NCBI GenBank assembly: GCA_964558395.1
Contig: CAZLDS010000006.1
Coordinates: 21,507-85,506 of the forward strand
From: CSP1-5 sp964558395
Lineage (GTDB): Bacteria > Methylomirabilota > Methylomirabilia > Methylomirabilales > CSP1-5
Length of the DNA: 64,000 bases
Reading direction: 5' to 3'
Part shown: one piece after another, positions 50,485 through 59,355 of the stretch
How the letters are laid out: every line of letters begins with the position of its first letter
How positions within the stretch are numbered: position 1 is the stretch's first letter
Translations under genes and position numbers: made by a program
The notes under the pieces: model-generated
Told to the model about the DNA's origin: nothing
Database searches by the model: none
What the model saw: the letters and a program-made list of their open reading frames with translations, nothing else

Positions 50485-51750
50485 GTGAAGACGCATTGGA
50501 CAGGCGAACAGGGAATCACGCTCGTCATCACGCTCTTGGTAATCACTCTCCTTTTGGTGATGGGAAGTGCTTTCATGAGTATCTCCTCCACAGAAACCCT
50601 GATCGCAATCAACGAGCGGAATCGTGTCCAGGCGTTCCACCTCGCCGAAGCCGGGGTTGACCACGCCATCGCGGCGTTGAACGCCGATCCGTTGAATGCC
50701 GATCCAACGTATGCGGGGACATCGGGAGAGCAGGGCCTGGGACCCGTCGGGACGTATGATGTGGATGTCTGTCCCCCCACGTGCAATCCGCCCATTGTCG
50801 CGCCTTGTAATCCAGGCCAGCGAATCATTTCAGGAATAGGCTATGTCCCCAATGGGGGGGTGCTCACCAGGGCGATGGCTCAAGTGGAAGTCCTCGTGCA
50901 GCGGGGTTCACCGTTCCAGTTTGGCCTGTTCGGGATAAACACATTTGGACTTGAATCGTCGGGGACTGGCGTGGTGGTGGACAGTTACGACTCGAGTAAA
51001 GGATATTATGGCGAAGAAATCGCGCCTGGCATATTCAACAAAGGGTCTGAGGGAGATATTCACAGTAATGGGAATATCAATATCGGGGACAATAGTACTG
51101 TGAAGGGCAACGCCCAAGCGGTAGGCACTGTACAGGAAGGAGCAGGCGTTACCATAACGGGCACGCGGACTGAGGGTGTCCCGAGCATCGGGGTCGCCAC
51201 GAGTATCAGCCCTCCGGCGTGTACCGGTGATGTTGGGATCTCGCCGGGCGGGAGCTATGTCTACGATTCTGGAGATTGTAGCCTCATTGTGAGCGCGAAC
51301 GAGACGGTGACCTTCGACCAGGGGACCCATTCCTTTGGTAAAATTACCGTGGAGTCGGGTGCAAAGCTCGCCGTAAACGGCCCAGTGACGCTTTGTATGA
51401 CTGACCAATTCAAGGCCCAGAAAAATACGGTGATCAATACCAGTCACATCCCGGGGAACCTGATGATCTTTTCCTCATACAACGGGACCGATGGGAATGG
51501 AACAGACGCCATGGTGATGGCGTCTTTGGCGGCGGGTGAAACGGGTGAGTTTTACGCGGGGATTTACGCCTTGAATGGCGAGGTGAAATTCAATAACGGT
51601 GGATGGCAGATCTATGGGGCTATCGTCGCGAAAGAGCTTGACATCGAGGATAAAAGCCAATTCCATTACGATTTGGCCCTGGCCAGTTCGACGAGTCCTG
51701 CCGGCAAATTCAGACCCACGGCCGGAACCTGGCGCGAGATATTTTATTAA
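50485..51750 (+). CDS. PilX-like pilus protein with a long C-terminal polymer/adhesin-type domain
   Basis: A 421-residue protein. The N-terminus (GEQGITLVITLLVITLLLVMGSAFMSISSTETLIAINERNRVQAFHLAEAGVDHAI) is the PilX N-terminal type, a hydrophobic helix without Glu at +5. From about residue 140 a repetitive, Gly/Asn/Thr-rich region (GDIHSNGNINIGDNSTVKGNAQAVG, GAGVTITG, VTFDQGTHSFGKITVESGAKLAV) looks like a right-handed beta-helix, as in polymer-forming cytoskeletal (bactofilin-like) or adhesin domains. The last part is GGWQIYGAIVAKELDIEDKSQFHYD. GTG 50485 has AGGGAGAG ahead. Probably a surface-exposed pilus-tip or adhesin component. Confidence 0.75.
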   Translation: MKTHWTGEQGITLVITLLVITLLLVMGSAFMSISSTETLIAINERNRVQAFHLAEAGVDHAIAALNADPLNADPTYAGTSGEQGLGPVGTYDVDVCPPTCNPPIVAPCNPGQRIISGIGYVPNGGVLTRAMAQVEVLVQRGSPFQFGLFGINTFGLESSGTGVVVDSYDSSKGYYGEEIAPGIFNKGSEGDIHSNGNINIGDNSTVKGNAQAVGTVQEGAGVTITGTRTEGVPSIGVATSISPPACTGDVGISPGGSYVYDSGDCSLIVSANETVTFDQGTHSFGKITVESGAKLAVNGPVTLCMTDQFKAQKNTVINTSHIPGNLMIFSSYNGTDGNGTDAMVMASLAAGETGEFYAGIYALNGEVKFNNGGWQIYGAIVAKELDIEDKSQFHYDLALASSTSPAGKFRPTAGTWREIFY

Positions 51751-52158
51751 CAAATTACTCCAGAACATTCGCCGCATCACGATTAACCTCACCGCGCAAT
51801 GCCGCAGGAATGGTCAATGGCCTTCCCTCAGCGGATCTCTGTTCGTGGTTTCTTGACGAAGTCTCAAGGAAATGATGTGCTGACGGGGAGCCTCCCTGGG
51901 CCGGGAAACCTCGCGCCGGTAGCGACGTCCACAGTGGAAATTGCCGCCAGGAAATCCGAATGTCGTACGGAGGCACGGTCGGGCAATTCGCCAGAATCAT
52001 GCATTCGCCTGCGGCCGGCCAAACGCCGATATATGCTGTTTTTGCCAGAAAGACAGCATGAAAGGGAATTGGCCCATTTTTTGCTTGACAAATTGGCGTA
52101 CCGAGATTAACGGTTTCAAGTGATTCAAGTCATCTATGGATAAGGAAAGGGTTTTCTG
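51751..52158. other. Intergenic region (about 400 bases) upstream of pilM
   Basis: No protein gene is convincing here; short open frames on both strands have no family features or ribosome sites. The right part contains an inverted repeat (ATGCTGT 52033-52039 with ACAGCAT 52053-52059) and, 11 bases later, a sigma-54-type promoter (52070-52085). Confidence 0.6.
52070..52085 (+). promoter_or_regulatory. Sigma-54 (RpoN) promoter candidate of pilMNOPQ
   Basis: TGGCCCATTTTTTGCT matches the -24/-12 consensus TGGCAC-R-N4-TTGCW at every position but one, with correct GG-GC spacing. The start point would be about 60 bases before pilM. A TTGACA at 52085-52090 overlaps the -12 end, but has no good -10, so a sigma-70 promoter is the weaker reading. 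Confidence 0.5.
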
Positions 52159-53220
52159 ATGCTGGGTCGTTTTCAGCGCGGCAAGGGGCTTCTGGGACTC
52201 GATATTGGAACGAGCTCGGTGAAGACTGTGCAGCTCAGGGCGTCTGGAAAGAAGCACGAGCTGGTCCATCTAGGTATTGCACCGCTGCCTCCAGAGGCCA
52301 TTGTTGATGGAGCGATCATGGATGGCGGTGCGGTGATCGCGGCACTGCAGCAGATCTTTGACGAGCACAAGATAACCGTCAAGGATGTCGCCGTCGGAGT
52401 CTCTGGGCATTCGGTTATTATTAAACCAGTCAAGATGCCCTTGATGAAACCGCAGGAGCTGGCCGAATCGATCCAGTGGGAGGCGGAACAGCACATCCCC
52501 TTTGCGATTGAGGATGTGAACGTCGATTACGAAATTCTGCGGAGCCCCCCCGGGGCGGTAGAAATGGACGTGCTCCTCGTGGCGGTAAAGAAAGACATCA
52601 TCAGTGAGTACCTGACCGTGGCGTCCTCGGCGGGCCTGCACGTCTCCATTGTGGACGTGGATGCTTTTGCCGTGGCGAATGCGTATGAAGCAGCGTATGA
52701 GGTAACCCCAGAGGAGGTCGTCGCCTTGCTGCATGTGGGGGCCGCCGTCACAACCGTGAGTATTCTGCGCGGTGGAACCGTCCTCTTTACCCGGGACAGC
52801 GTCCTTGGGGGAAACCGGTACAACGAATCGATCCAGAAGATGCTGGGTGTAAGCTACGAGCAGGCGGAGACGTTAAAGCTGGGGGGCCAGGTGGAAGGAT
52901 ACACGGCAGCGGACGCTCAGCCAGCCATCGATCTCGTCAACGCAGAGCTGGCCGGCGACGTCCGGCGTTCGATCGATTTCTTTCGCTCAGCAGCGCCGTC
53001 GGGAATGATCCACCGAATGATGGTGAGCGGCGGGGTGGCGCGCCTTCCGCGCTTCGTACCCTTCCTGAGCGAGTCTCTGGACCTCCGATTAGAAATCGCC
53101 AACCCGCTGCGCCATGTAAAGGCGGACTCCAAGCAGTTTGATCCTGAGTATCTGGAGTATATCGGGCCACAGCTATCCGTCGGAGTTGGGCTTGCACTAC
53201 GGGAGGTAGGGGACAAATGA
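52159..53220 (+). CDS. pilM: Type IV pilus assembly protein PilM
   Basis: Actin-like ATPase on the cytoplasmic face of the pilus machine; it binds the PilN N-terminus. The 353-residue protein shows the FtsA-like fold motifs LLGLDIGTSSVKTVQL, KMPLMKPQELAESIQWEAEQHIPF, DVDAFAVANAYE, LHVGAAVTTVSILRGGTVLFTRDSVLGGN and MMVSGGVARLPRF. It begins the pilMNOPQ set; its stop overlaps pilN by 4 bases. Confidence 0.94.
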   Translation: MLGRFQRGKGLLGLDIGTSSVKTVQLRASGKKHELVHLGIAPLPPEAIVDGAIMDGGAVIAALQQIFDEHKITVKDVAVGVSGHSVIIKPVKMPLMKPQELAESIQWEAEQHIPFAIEDVNVDYEILRSPPGAVEMDVLLVAVKKDIISEYLTVASSAGLHVSIVDVDAFAVANAYEAAYEVTPEEVVALLHVGAAVTTVSILRGGTVLFTRDSVLGGNRYNESIQKMLGVSYEQAETLKLGGQVEGYTAADAQPAIDLVNAELAGDVRRSIDFFRSAAPSGMIHRMMVSGGVARLPRFVPFLSESLDLRLEIANPLRHVKADSKQFDPEYLEYIGPQLSVGVGLALREVGDK

Positions 53221-53756
53221 TCAGAGTAAACCTCCTGCCCAGGGTTGGCCGCACCACGGCTTCCCGCGACTGGCAGTCGATGGCCGGTGGGGCGGGCGCG
53301 GCCTTCCTAGTGGTGGCAATGCTGTATATGTGGTGGAGTGTCTCCGGCCAGGCACGGACCCTTGAGGGACGAATCATAACAATGCAAGCAGAGATCAAGA
53401 AGCTGGAGTCAGTGGCGCAAAAGGTTGATCAGTATAAAGCCGACAAGAAGAAATTGGAGGAGCGCCTCAAGGTAATCCAAAGACTGCTGGCCTCCCAGAG
53501 TGTCCCGGTGCACCTCCTCCAGGCGCTCAACGATGAACTCCCGGACGAGGTGTGGCTGAACGCGGTGACCAAGACTGGCGGCAGGCTTGTGATACGCGGG
53601 TATTCCTTCACCGATTTTGGGATCGCCAATTTTATGACCCGCCTAGGTCAGGCTGCCCCGCTCTTTACAAATGTGGAACTTGTCGTCTCGGAGCAGGCCG
53701 AGGTTCAAAAGGTACCGCTAAAGAAGTTTGAGATTGTCTGCAGGGTAGTGGGTTGA
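53217..53756 (+). CDS. pilN: Type IV pilus assembly protein PilN
   Basis: Inner-membrane bitopic protein, 179 residues. The cytoplasmic MIRVNLLPR motif at the start is the part that binds PilM. One membrane helix follows (about 22-42, GGAGAAFLVVAMLYMWW), then a periplasmic coiled coil (EIKKLESVAQKVDQYKADKKKLEERL) and a ferredoxin-like domain that pairs with PilO. It lies between pilM and pilO. Confidence 0.92.
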   Translation: MIRVNLLPRVGRTTASRDWQSMAGGAGAAFLVVAMLYMWWSVSGQARTLEGRIITMQAEIKKLESVAQKVDQYKADKKKLEERLKVIQRLLASQSVPVHLLQALNDELPDEVWLNAVTKTGGRLVIRGYSFTDFGIANFMTRLGQAAPLFTNVELVVSEQAEVQKVPLKKFEIVCRVVG

Positions 53757-53768
53757 TCCGTTAGGGAG

Positions 53769-54419
53769 ATGGCGATGGATGTGAAAGGGCTGTTTGCCAA
53801 TACGCCAAAGCCGCAGTTATACTTGCTGCTCGGGCTCGTGGGGCTGGGTGTTGCGGCCGGGTGGTGGTATTATCTGTATACGCCCGCCCGTGCGCGCCGG
53901 GACCAGCTCATGGGGGAAGTAGCGCGCCTTCAGCAGGACCTCTTTCAGAAGCAGCGAATTGCGCAGGAGCTTCCGAAGCTAGAAGCCGCCCGGGCGGCCC
54001 TGAACAAAGACCTCCAGGAGGCCCTGCGTCGCCTTCCCGAACAGAAGGAGATTCCGCACCTCCTCACACAGATCAACCGTCTCGGGCAAGATGCGGGTCT
54101 GGCGTTTAGTCTATTCAAACCTGAGAAGCCCAGTGAAGATGAATTCTATACGCGGGTTCCCATTCGGATTAGGGCAGCGGGGACCTACCACTCATTAGGA
54201 CGGTTTTTTGAAGAGTTGGGTCGGATGGAGCGTATCGTCAATATAACCGATCTGAAGCTCGACCCGGCTTCGAGTAAGATCCGAAATCAACAAATGCCAA
54301 CAGACGCGACTATCACTGGAGAATTCACCGCCATGACCTTCACCTTTGGGGGGTTGGCAGATAGACCCCCAGAGGAGCGGGCCAAAGGGTCACAAAGGGG
54401 TAAAGGGTCGCAAAGATGA
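53769..54419 (+). CDS. pilO: Type IV pilus assembly protein PilO
   Basis: Inner-membrane partner of PilN, 216 residues. It has a short cytoplasmic end, a membrane helix (PKPQLYLLLGLVGLGVAAGWWYYL), a coiled coil (LMGEVARLQQDLFQKQRIAQELPKLEAA), and the PilO periplasmic domain (EIPHLLTQINRLGQDAGLAFSLF, VPIRIRAAGTYHSLGRFFEELGRMERIVNITDL). The C-terminal tail is unusual, a short repeat of KGSQR encoded by a direct DNA repeat at about 54383-54416. Its stop overlaps pilP. Confidence 0.92.
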   Translation: MAMDVKGLFANTPKPQLYLLLGLVGLGVAAGWWYYLYTPARARRDQLMGEVARLQQDLFQKQRIAQELPKLEAARAALNKDLQEALRRLPEQKEIPHLLTQINRLGQDAGLAFSLFKPEKPSEDEFYTRVPIRIRAAGTYHSLGRFFEELGRMERIVNITDLKLDPASSKIRNQQMPTDATITGEFTAMTFTFGGLADRPPEERAKGSQRGKGSQR

Positions 54420-54910
54420 GGCGTCTTGCCCGCGGTTGCCTCCTTGTCAGTCTGGTGTGGGCAGGTTGCTCTTCGGAGGCTCCCGCTCCGTCGCAAACTC
54501 CGCGCCAACCACCTCAGCAGCAGGTGGCGAAGGCGCCGGCCCCAGGGCAGAAGGCTGCCGCACCCGAGGGGCCCCCGGTCAATCTTGGCCCCACAAAGTA
54601 TGATCCAGAAGGGCGGCGGGACCCCTTTCACCCGCTTGTGGAGCCCCCGAAGGAAGAGACGGCGCTGGACGTCGCCGGCTATAAGCTTTCGGGAATTGTC
54701 TGGCAACAGAAACAGTATTTTGCACTGCTTGAGACGCCCGACGGTATCGGACATATCATGAAGGTAAACGATAAGCTAGGCCCCAACGCCCGAGTGAAGT
54801 CGATTACCAAGAATGCCGTCGTCATTGAGATGAAGGAAACGGGACCGGTGGACCAAGGGAAGTTCCGGACCATTCGACTTGAGCTGCAGACAAAAGATGA
54901 CAAAAGATAA
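54416..54910 (+). CDS. pilP: Type IV pilus assembly lipoprotein PilP
   Basis: Inner-membrane lipoprotein that links PilNO to the secretin PilQ. The 164-residue protein has a signal peptide with lipobox LVWAGC, a Pro/Ala/Gln-rich linker, and the PilP core: YDPEGRRDPFHPLVEPP, LDVAGYKLSGIVWQQKQYFALLETPDGIGHIMKVNDKLG. The start overlaps the pilO stop, and pilQ follows 15 bases later. Confidence 0.92.
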   Translation: MRRLARGCLLVSLVWAGCSSEAPAPSQTPRQPPQQQVAKAPAPGQKAAAPEGPPVNLGPTKYDPEGRRDPFHPLVEPPKEETALDVAGYKLSGIVWQQKQYFALLETPDGIGHIMKVNDKLGPNARVKSITKNAVVIEMKETGPVDQGKFRTIRLELQTKDDKR

Positions 54911-54925
54911 AGATAAGGAGGGGAG

Positions 54926-57277
54926 ATGATGGGGCGGGCAAGAACCTCCGTGATTCCGCGGTGGGCCGCAGGGGTTTTGGCGGGAGTAGTTGCGGTTTCA
55001 TGGATAATGCTGTTGACCGTATGGGTCCCGCCCGCGAGAGCGGCAACGGATGCCTCTTTACCGGGATCGGGTGCGCCCGGAGTTGCACCAGCGGCCGCTG
55101 CTGGCATCGCATCTGCCGAGCCCAATCGGGTGACGGGGGTCGAGCTGAGCGGTGTCGGTCCGATGTCGGCCACGGTTGTTGTCAAGACAGACCTCCCCGT
55201 GGAAAGCTACGATTCGTTTCTCTTGCCGGATCCCCCCCGACTGGTGATCGACATTCCGAATGCGGTACACGCCGCCCCCAAGGCATTGGAAGCCCAGGGC
55301 CCGATCACGGGAATCCGGACATCCCAGTACAAGACTACACCCGTGAAGGTGGTTCGGATTGTCCTCGATCTGAGCTCTACATTGCCGTATCAGGTACAGG
55401 CTGCTCCCGATCGGTTGCAGGTTTTGATCGGTGAGGCAGCGGCCGAGGCTCCGACCGTGGCAGCCCCGCCCAAGACCGGAGAGACACCAACCCAGGCGCC
55501 GGCACCCTTACCGGCGGCCGCCATCCAAACACAGGTCGAGAGCGTCGATTATCGACCCCATGATGGGCAACCAGAGATTTTTATTCGAACCAGCGGGGGG
55601 CGGGTCACGGTTAACGTATCGGAAGTGAGCACCCCGCCCGGCCTCATCCTGGATGTGAGCGGGGCGGTGATCAGCCCGGAGGCGGCCAAGATTCTCGACG
55701 TCAGGCAAGTCCCCGGGCCAGTCGAACGGATTCGGGCAGCCCAGCATCGTCTGGAACCCGATAAGGTCGTGCGTATCGTGGCGGATCTTAAAGGGAAGGT
55801 CCTTTTCGACGTGTCTCAGGCTCCGGACGGGATTCACTTGGCCCTCAAGACCGCGCCTGCCGTCGCTGCGGCTCCCGCAGCGCCGGCCGGGCCCCAACCC
55901 CAGGAGAAACCCATTGTGCCGGTGGCGCCGCCAGCGGCGGCCCCCCCGCCTCCGGAGGCACGAACGCCGAAGCCCGTCCTGAAAAAAGAAGTCCCACGGC
56001 TCTCCATGGACTTCAAGGATGCGGACATCAATAATCTCCTGCGCATTATTGCAGAGGTGAGCGGGCAGAACATTGTGTCGGGAGAGCAGGTCAAGGGGAA
56101 GGTCACCGTGCGTCTGGTGGATGTTCCCTGGGATGTTGCACTCGACAATATCCTCCGGATCAATGGGTTTGGTTTCGTCCGGGAGGCCAACATCATCCGC
56201 GTGGCCAAACTCGATGAAATTCGCAAGGAGCAGGAGAGCCGTCGGAAAGAGCAACAGCTGATAGAGGAAGGATCATTAGAGCCCCTCACGACCGCTGTGC
56301 TCAAGGTCAATTACGCAGATCCCAAAGCGGTCGTGCAAAATCTGACCAAGGTGCAGAGTAAGCGGGGTTCCATTTCAGTCGATGAGCGGACGGCGTCGCT
56401 TCTCGTCCGGGATACGGCATCCAACATTGCGCAGATGCGGAAGATTTTGGAGGACCTGGACCGGGCGACTGCCCAGGTGATGATTGAGGGCCGGATCGTT
56501 ACGGTTTCGACGAGGCACAGCCGTTCACTTGGCATTCAGTGGGGCTTCCAAAAGTCGAACACCAGCGCGGACCCTGGGAGCAAATTCATTGTCTCGGATA
56601 TCTTCGGCACCACGGGAGCGGGACTTCCCCAACCGAGTGAGCCGACAGGCCCCATAAATGGCTCCATCCCGGCTGCAGTCAACCTGCCAGTCGCCGGGCC
56701 GGCTGGGGCCATCGGGATCATTTTTGGGAGCGTGGCCGACCAGCTGCGGTTCAATGCCTCGCTGACGGCACTCGAGAATCAATCGCTGGCCCGTACGCTC
56801 TCGACGCCACGGATCGTGGCCCTCGATAATCAAGAGGCGGAAATCAAGCAAGGGGAAGATGTGCCCTTTACCACTGTCGACTCCTCGGGCCGGACAACGG
56901 TCACATTCGAAGAAGCCGTCCTCAGTCTGAAGGTGACACCCCACGTCACTAACGACAGGCGAATCTCGCTGAAAGTCAGAGCCACCGATGACTCCAGGGG
57001 AGAGCGCATCGATTTTGCCGGAGGCTTTGCCTTTCCCTTCAATCGAAATGAGGCGACGAGCAGCCTTTTGATTGATAACGGCGCGACCGTGGTCATCGGC
57101 GGGGTGCGAAAGAGGACCGAGACCATTACCGAAGAAAGGGTACCCTTCCTCGGCACGATCCCGGTCCTGGGATGGCTCTTCAAGAGGCGAAGCGAGACTC
57201 TTCAGCCGGATACTACGGAGCTATTGATCTTCGTCACACCGACGATCATCGAAGGGGTCCCTCAGGCCCAGCGCTAG
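54926..57277 (+). CDS. pilQ: Type IV pilus secretin PilQ
   Basis: Outer-membrane channel through which the pilus leaves the cell. The 783-residue protein has a signal peptide (about 1-40), two AMIN peptidoglycan-binding domains (about 65-165 and 205-295), and an Ala/Pro-rich linker. The secretin short domain (LSMDFKDADINNLLRIIAEVSGQNIV), the N1 domain (LKVNYADPKAVVQNL) and the secretin barrel (QSLARTLSTPRIVALDNQEAEIKQGEDVPF, PFLGTIPVLGWLFKRR, TTELLIFVTPTII) follow. It ends the pilMNOPQ operon, followed by a strong terminator. No pilB, pilT, pilC, pilA or pilD is in the window. Confidence 0.95.
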   Translation: MMGRARTSVIPRWAAGVLAGVVAVSWIMLLTVWVPPARAATDASLPGSGAPGVAPAAAAGIASAEPNRVTGVELSGVGPMSATVVVKTDLPVESYDSFLLPDPPRLVIDIPNAVHAAPKALEAQGPITGIRTSQYKTTPVKVVRIVLDLSSTLPYQVQAAPDRLQVLIGEAAAEAPTVAAPPKTGETPTQAPAPLPAAAIQTQVESVDYRPHDGQPEIFIRTSGGRVTVNVSEVSTPPGLILDVSGAVISPEAAKILDVRQVPGPVERIRAAQHRLEPDKVVRIVADLKGKVLFDVSQAPDGIHLALKTAPAVAAAPAAPAGPQPQEKPIVPVAPPAAAPPPPEARTPKPVLKKEVPRLSMDFKDADINNLLRIIAEVSGQNIVSGEQVKGKVTVRLVDVPWDVALDNILRINGFGFVREANIIRVAKLDEIRKEQESRRKEQQLIEEGSLEPLTTAVLKVNYADPKAVVQNLTKVQSKRGSISVDERTASLLVRDTASNIAQMRKILEDLDRATAQVMIEGRIVTVSTRHSRSLGIQWGFQKSNTSADPGSKFIVSDIFGTTGAGLPQPSEPTGPINGSIPAAVNLPVAGPAGAIGIIFGSVADQLRFNASLTALENQSLARTLSTPRIVALDNQEAEIKQGEDVPFTTVDSSGRTTVTFEEAVLSLKVTPHVTNDRRISLKVRATDDSRGERIDFAGGFAFPFNRNEATSSLLIDNGATVVIGGVRKRTETITEERVPFLGTIPVLGWLFKRRSETLQPDTTELLIFVTPTIIEGVPQAQR

Positions 57278-57300
57278 TGAGGCATCTGTTCCTTCCACCG

Positions 57301-57333
57301 AGAAACGCACCCCCGCCGGGTGCGTTTCTGCTT
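57301..57333 (+). terminator. Rho-independent terminator of pilMNOPQ
   Basis: A perfect 12-bp stem, AGAAACGCACCC (57301-57312) with GGGTGCGTTTCT (57318-57329), loop CCGCC, then GCTTTTCC. Confidence 0.8.
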
Positions 57334-57381
57334 TTCCTACCGGCATTTTTCCGCTACCATACCGAGAAGGAGGTATAAGAA

Positions 57382-58134
57382 ATGTCGTCTATCCGTCCTA
57401 TTCGAATGCTGACGATCCTGGTCCTCGGGCTGAGCCTGACGCTGCGACCAGGGACGGCCATCGCTTCCAAGCTTATCCTGGCTCTGGGAGATGCTTCCTA
57501 CCTTTCTCCTGCAAGCGTCAAGGACTGGACCGGGGCTGACGTCGAATTGGTGCTCGGGGAGTATGAGGTCAACGAGTTTGCGGTCGTCATCTTCTCGAAC
57601 ATTTCCTACGCTGCAATACCCGAGCCCGCGCGGCAGGGCCTCGCCGACTTCCTCGGCAGTGGGGGGTCTCTTTTGATCACCGGTGGGCCGAACGCGTACG
57701 GGAGTGGAGCATACCAGCCGATTGCGGATATCCTCCCCTTTAAGATCTACGCCGAGCAAGACTGGCGCGCCCACCCCTTCAAAGCGGTGATCCCCCTTCA
57801 GCCGGAAAATCCGATCCTGCAGGGGGTGACCTTTCGGACCATCGGGAACTTCAATGATCTCAATCCAAAGGCAGGCGCAGTGGAACTTGGCCGGTACGCT
57901 GGCGGGCGGGTTGTCGGAGGCTTCGGTGCGGGGGCGGTCTACCAATCCCCGCTGATCGCCGAACAGACGGTCGGATCGGGAACCGTGGTCGGCATTGCCT
58001 TCGACCTGGGGCAAGAACTGCAGAGCGGCTGGGCTGACGGGAACCTATTTCTCCAGAACCTTCTCACGTATCTGGTGTCCCGCTCCCCGCTCGAACCTCA
58101 CCCGAAAGAGGAAGGGAAAGGGGGGAGAAGGTAG
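57382..58134 (+). CDS. Exported protein with glutamine-amidotransferase-like fold, unknown function
   Basis: A 250-residue protein with a signal peptide (RMLTILVLGLSLTLRPGTAIAS). The mature part alternates strands and helices like class I glutamine-amidotransferase/ThuA-type domains: KLILALGDASYLSPASV, FAVVIFSNISYAAIPEPARQGLADFLGSGGSLLITGGPNAYG, GSGTVVGIAFDLGQEL. I see no Cys-His-Glu triad; cysteine is absent, so it is not a glutaminase. ATG 57382 has a perfect AAGGAGGT ahead. It sits between the pil terminator and aroC. Possibly a periplasmic carbohydrate-related or scaffold protein; no firm function. Confidence 0.6.
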   Translation: MSSIRPIRMLTILVLGLSLTLRPGTAIASKLILALGDASYLSPASVKDWTGADVELVLGEYEVNEFAVVIFSNISYAAIPEPARQGLADFLGSGGSLLITGGPNAYGSGAYQPIADILPFKIYAEQDWRAHPFKAVIPLQPENPILQGVTFRTIGNFNDLNPKAGAVELGRYAGGRVVGGFGAGAVYQSPLIAEQTVGSGTVVGIAFDLGQELQSGWADGNLFLQNLLTYLVSRSPLEPHPKEEGKGGRR

Positions 58135-58144
58135 GAGATTGGAC

Positions 58145-59329
58145 GTGTTGCGGTATCTCACAGCAGGCGAGTCCCATGGCCCTTCCCTCACGGCGATTTT
58201 GGAGGGGATTCCGGCCCGTTTGCCGCTGAACCCCAAGGATATCGACGCTGAACTCAGCCGACGGCAGATGGGATACGGGCGTGGCGGGCGCATGAAGATC
58301 GAACAGGACCGGGTCCTGATCACGGCGGGCGTCCGACACGGCTTCACCTTGGGTTCCCCCATTGCCCTCGTCATCACCAATCGGGACTTTGCCAATTGGC
58401 AGGAGACGATGGCGCTTGAGGCGGAGGCGAGAGCCCGAGATACCCGCCCACCCCTCACACGGCCCCGGCCGGGTCATGCGGACCTTGTGGGTGCCATCAA
58501 GTATGGACATCGGGATATTCGCAACGTCCTGGAACGTGCGAGCGCTCGGGAAACCACCGCTCGCGTGGCTGTCGGAGCGGTGTGTAAGAGCCTCCTTCGG
58601 GAATTCGGCATCTCGGTGCTGAGCCATGTGGTGGAGATCGGTGAGGTCCAGGCGAGGGTGGGCGGTCTCTCCCCCGAGCAGATCCGTGCGGCAGCCGAGG
58701 CCTCCCCCGTTCGGTGCGCGGACCGGGAGGCCACCGAGGCGATGGTCGCGCGTATCGACGAAGCCAGACGGCACAAGACGACGTTGGGCGGGGTTTTCGA
58801 GGTTATCGTCGAAAGGGTCCCCGTCGGTATAGGAAGCTACATCCAGTGGGACCAAAAGCTTGACGCGCGGCTGGCACGGGCCGTGATGAGTATCCAAGCC
58901 ATTAAGGGGGTGGAGGTGGGCCTCGGCTTTACGGTGGCGAGACGCTTCGGGTTCGAGGCCCACGATGAGATCTTTTACGACCGTGAACGGCAGGGACCCC
59001 ATGGACTGAAGTTTTATCGAAAGACCAATCACGCTGGGGGGTTGGAGGGGGGAGTGACCAACGGCGAGCCGATTCTCGTCCGCGCAGCCATGAAGCCCCT
59101 CTCAACCCAGTATGCCCCCCTGCGCTCCGTGGACCTGGAGACGAAGGAGCCGTTCGAGGCCAGCGTGGAACGCTCGGACGTCTGCGCCGTGCCGGCCGCC
59201 GGGGTCATTGGAGAGGCCGTGGTGGCCTTCGAAGTAACAGCTGCGCTGCGCGAGAAGTTCGGCGGCGATAGTCTCGAAGAAATGCGGCGGAACTTTGATG
59301 CCTATACGCGGTATGTTCAGGACCTCTGA
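58145..59329 (+). CDS. aroC: Chorismate synthase
   Basis: Last step of the shikimate pathway, converting EPSP to chorismate with reduced FMN. The 394-residue protein begins LRYLTAGESHGPSLTAI. It has RRQMGYGRGGRMKIEQD, SPIALVITNRDFANW, RPGHADLVGAIKYGHRDIRNVLERASARETTARVAVGA and TNHAGGLEGGVTNGEPI. GTG 58145 has GGAG seven bases ahead; TTG 58139 is also possible. The open frame upstream runs through the preceding gene and is not part of it. Confidence 0.95.
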   Translation: MLRYLTAGESHGPSLTAILEGIPARLPLNPKDIDAELSRRQMGYGRGGRMKIEQDRVLITAGVRHGFTLGSPIALVITNRDFANWQETMALEAEARARDTRPPLTRPRPGHADLVGAIKYGHRDIRNVLERASARETTARVAVGAVCKSLLREFGISVLSHVVEIGEVQARVGGLSPEQIRAAAEASPVRCADREATEAMVARIDEARRHKTTLGGVFEVIVERVPVGIGSYIQWDQKLDARLARAVMSIQAIKGVEVGLGFTVARRFGFEAHDEIFYDRERQGPHGLKFYRKTNHAGGLEGGVTNGEPILVRAAMKPLSTQYAPLRSVDLETKEPFEASVERSDVCAVPAAGVIGEAVVAFEVTAALREKFGGDSLEEMRRNFDAYTRYVQDL

Positions 59330-59355
59330 AGGGTCGAGAAGGTGGAGGGGCCAGC

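Noticed and set aside
51799..52110. 103-codon open frame in the gap before pilM, and an antisense frame at 51864-52091
   Set aside because: No ribosome site, no family-like sequence, and the right part overlaps the inverted repeat and the promoter candidate.
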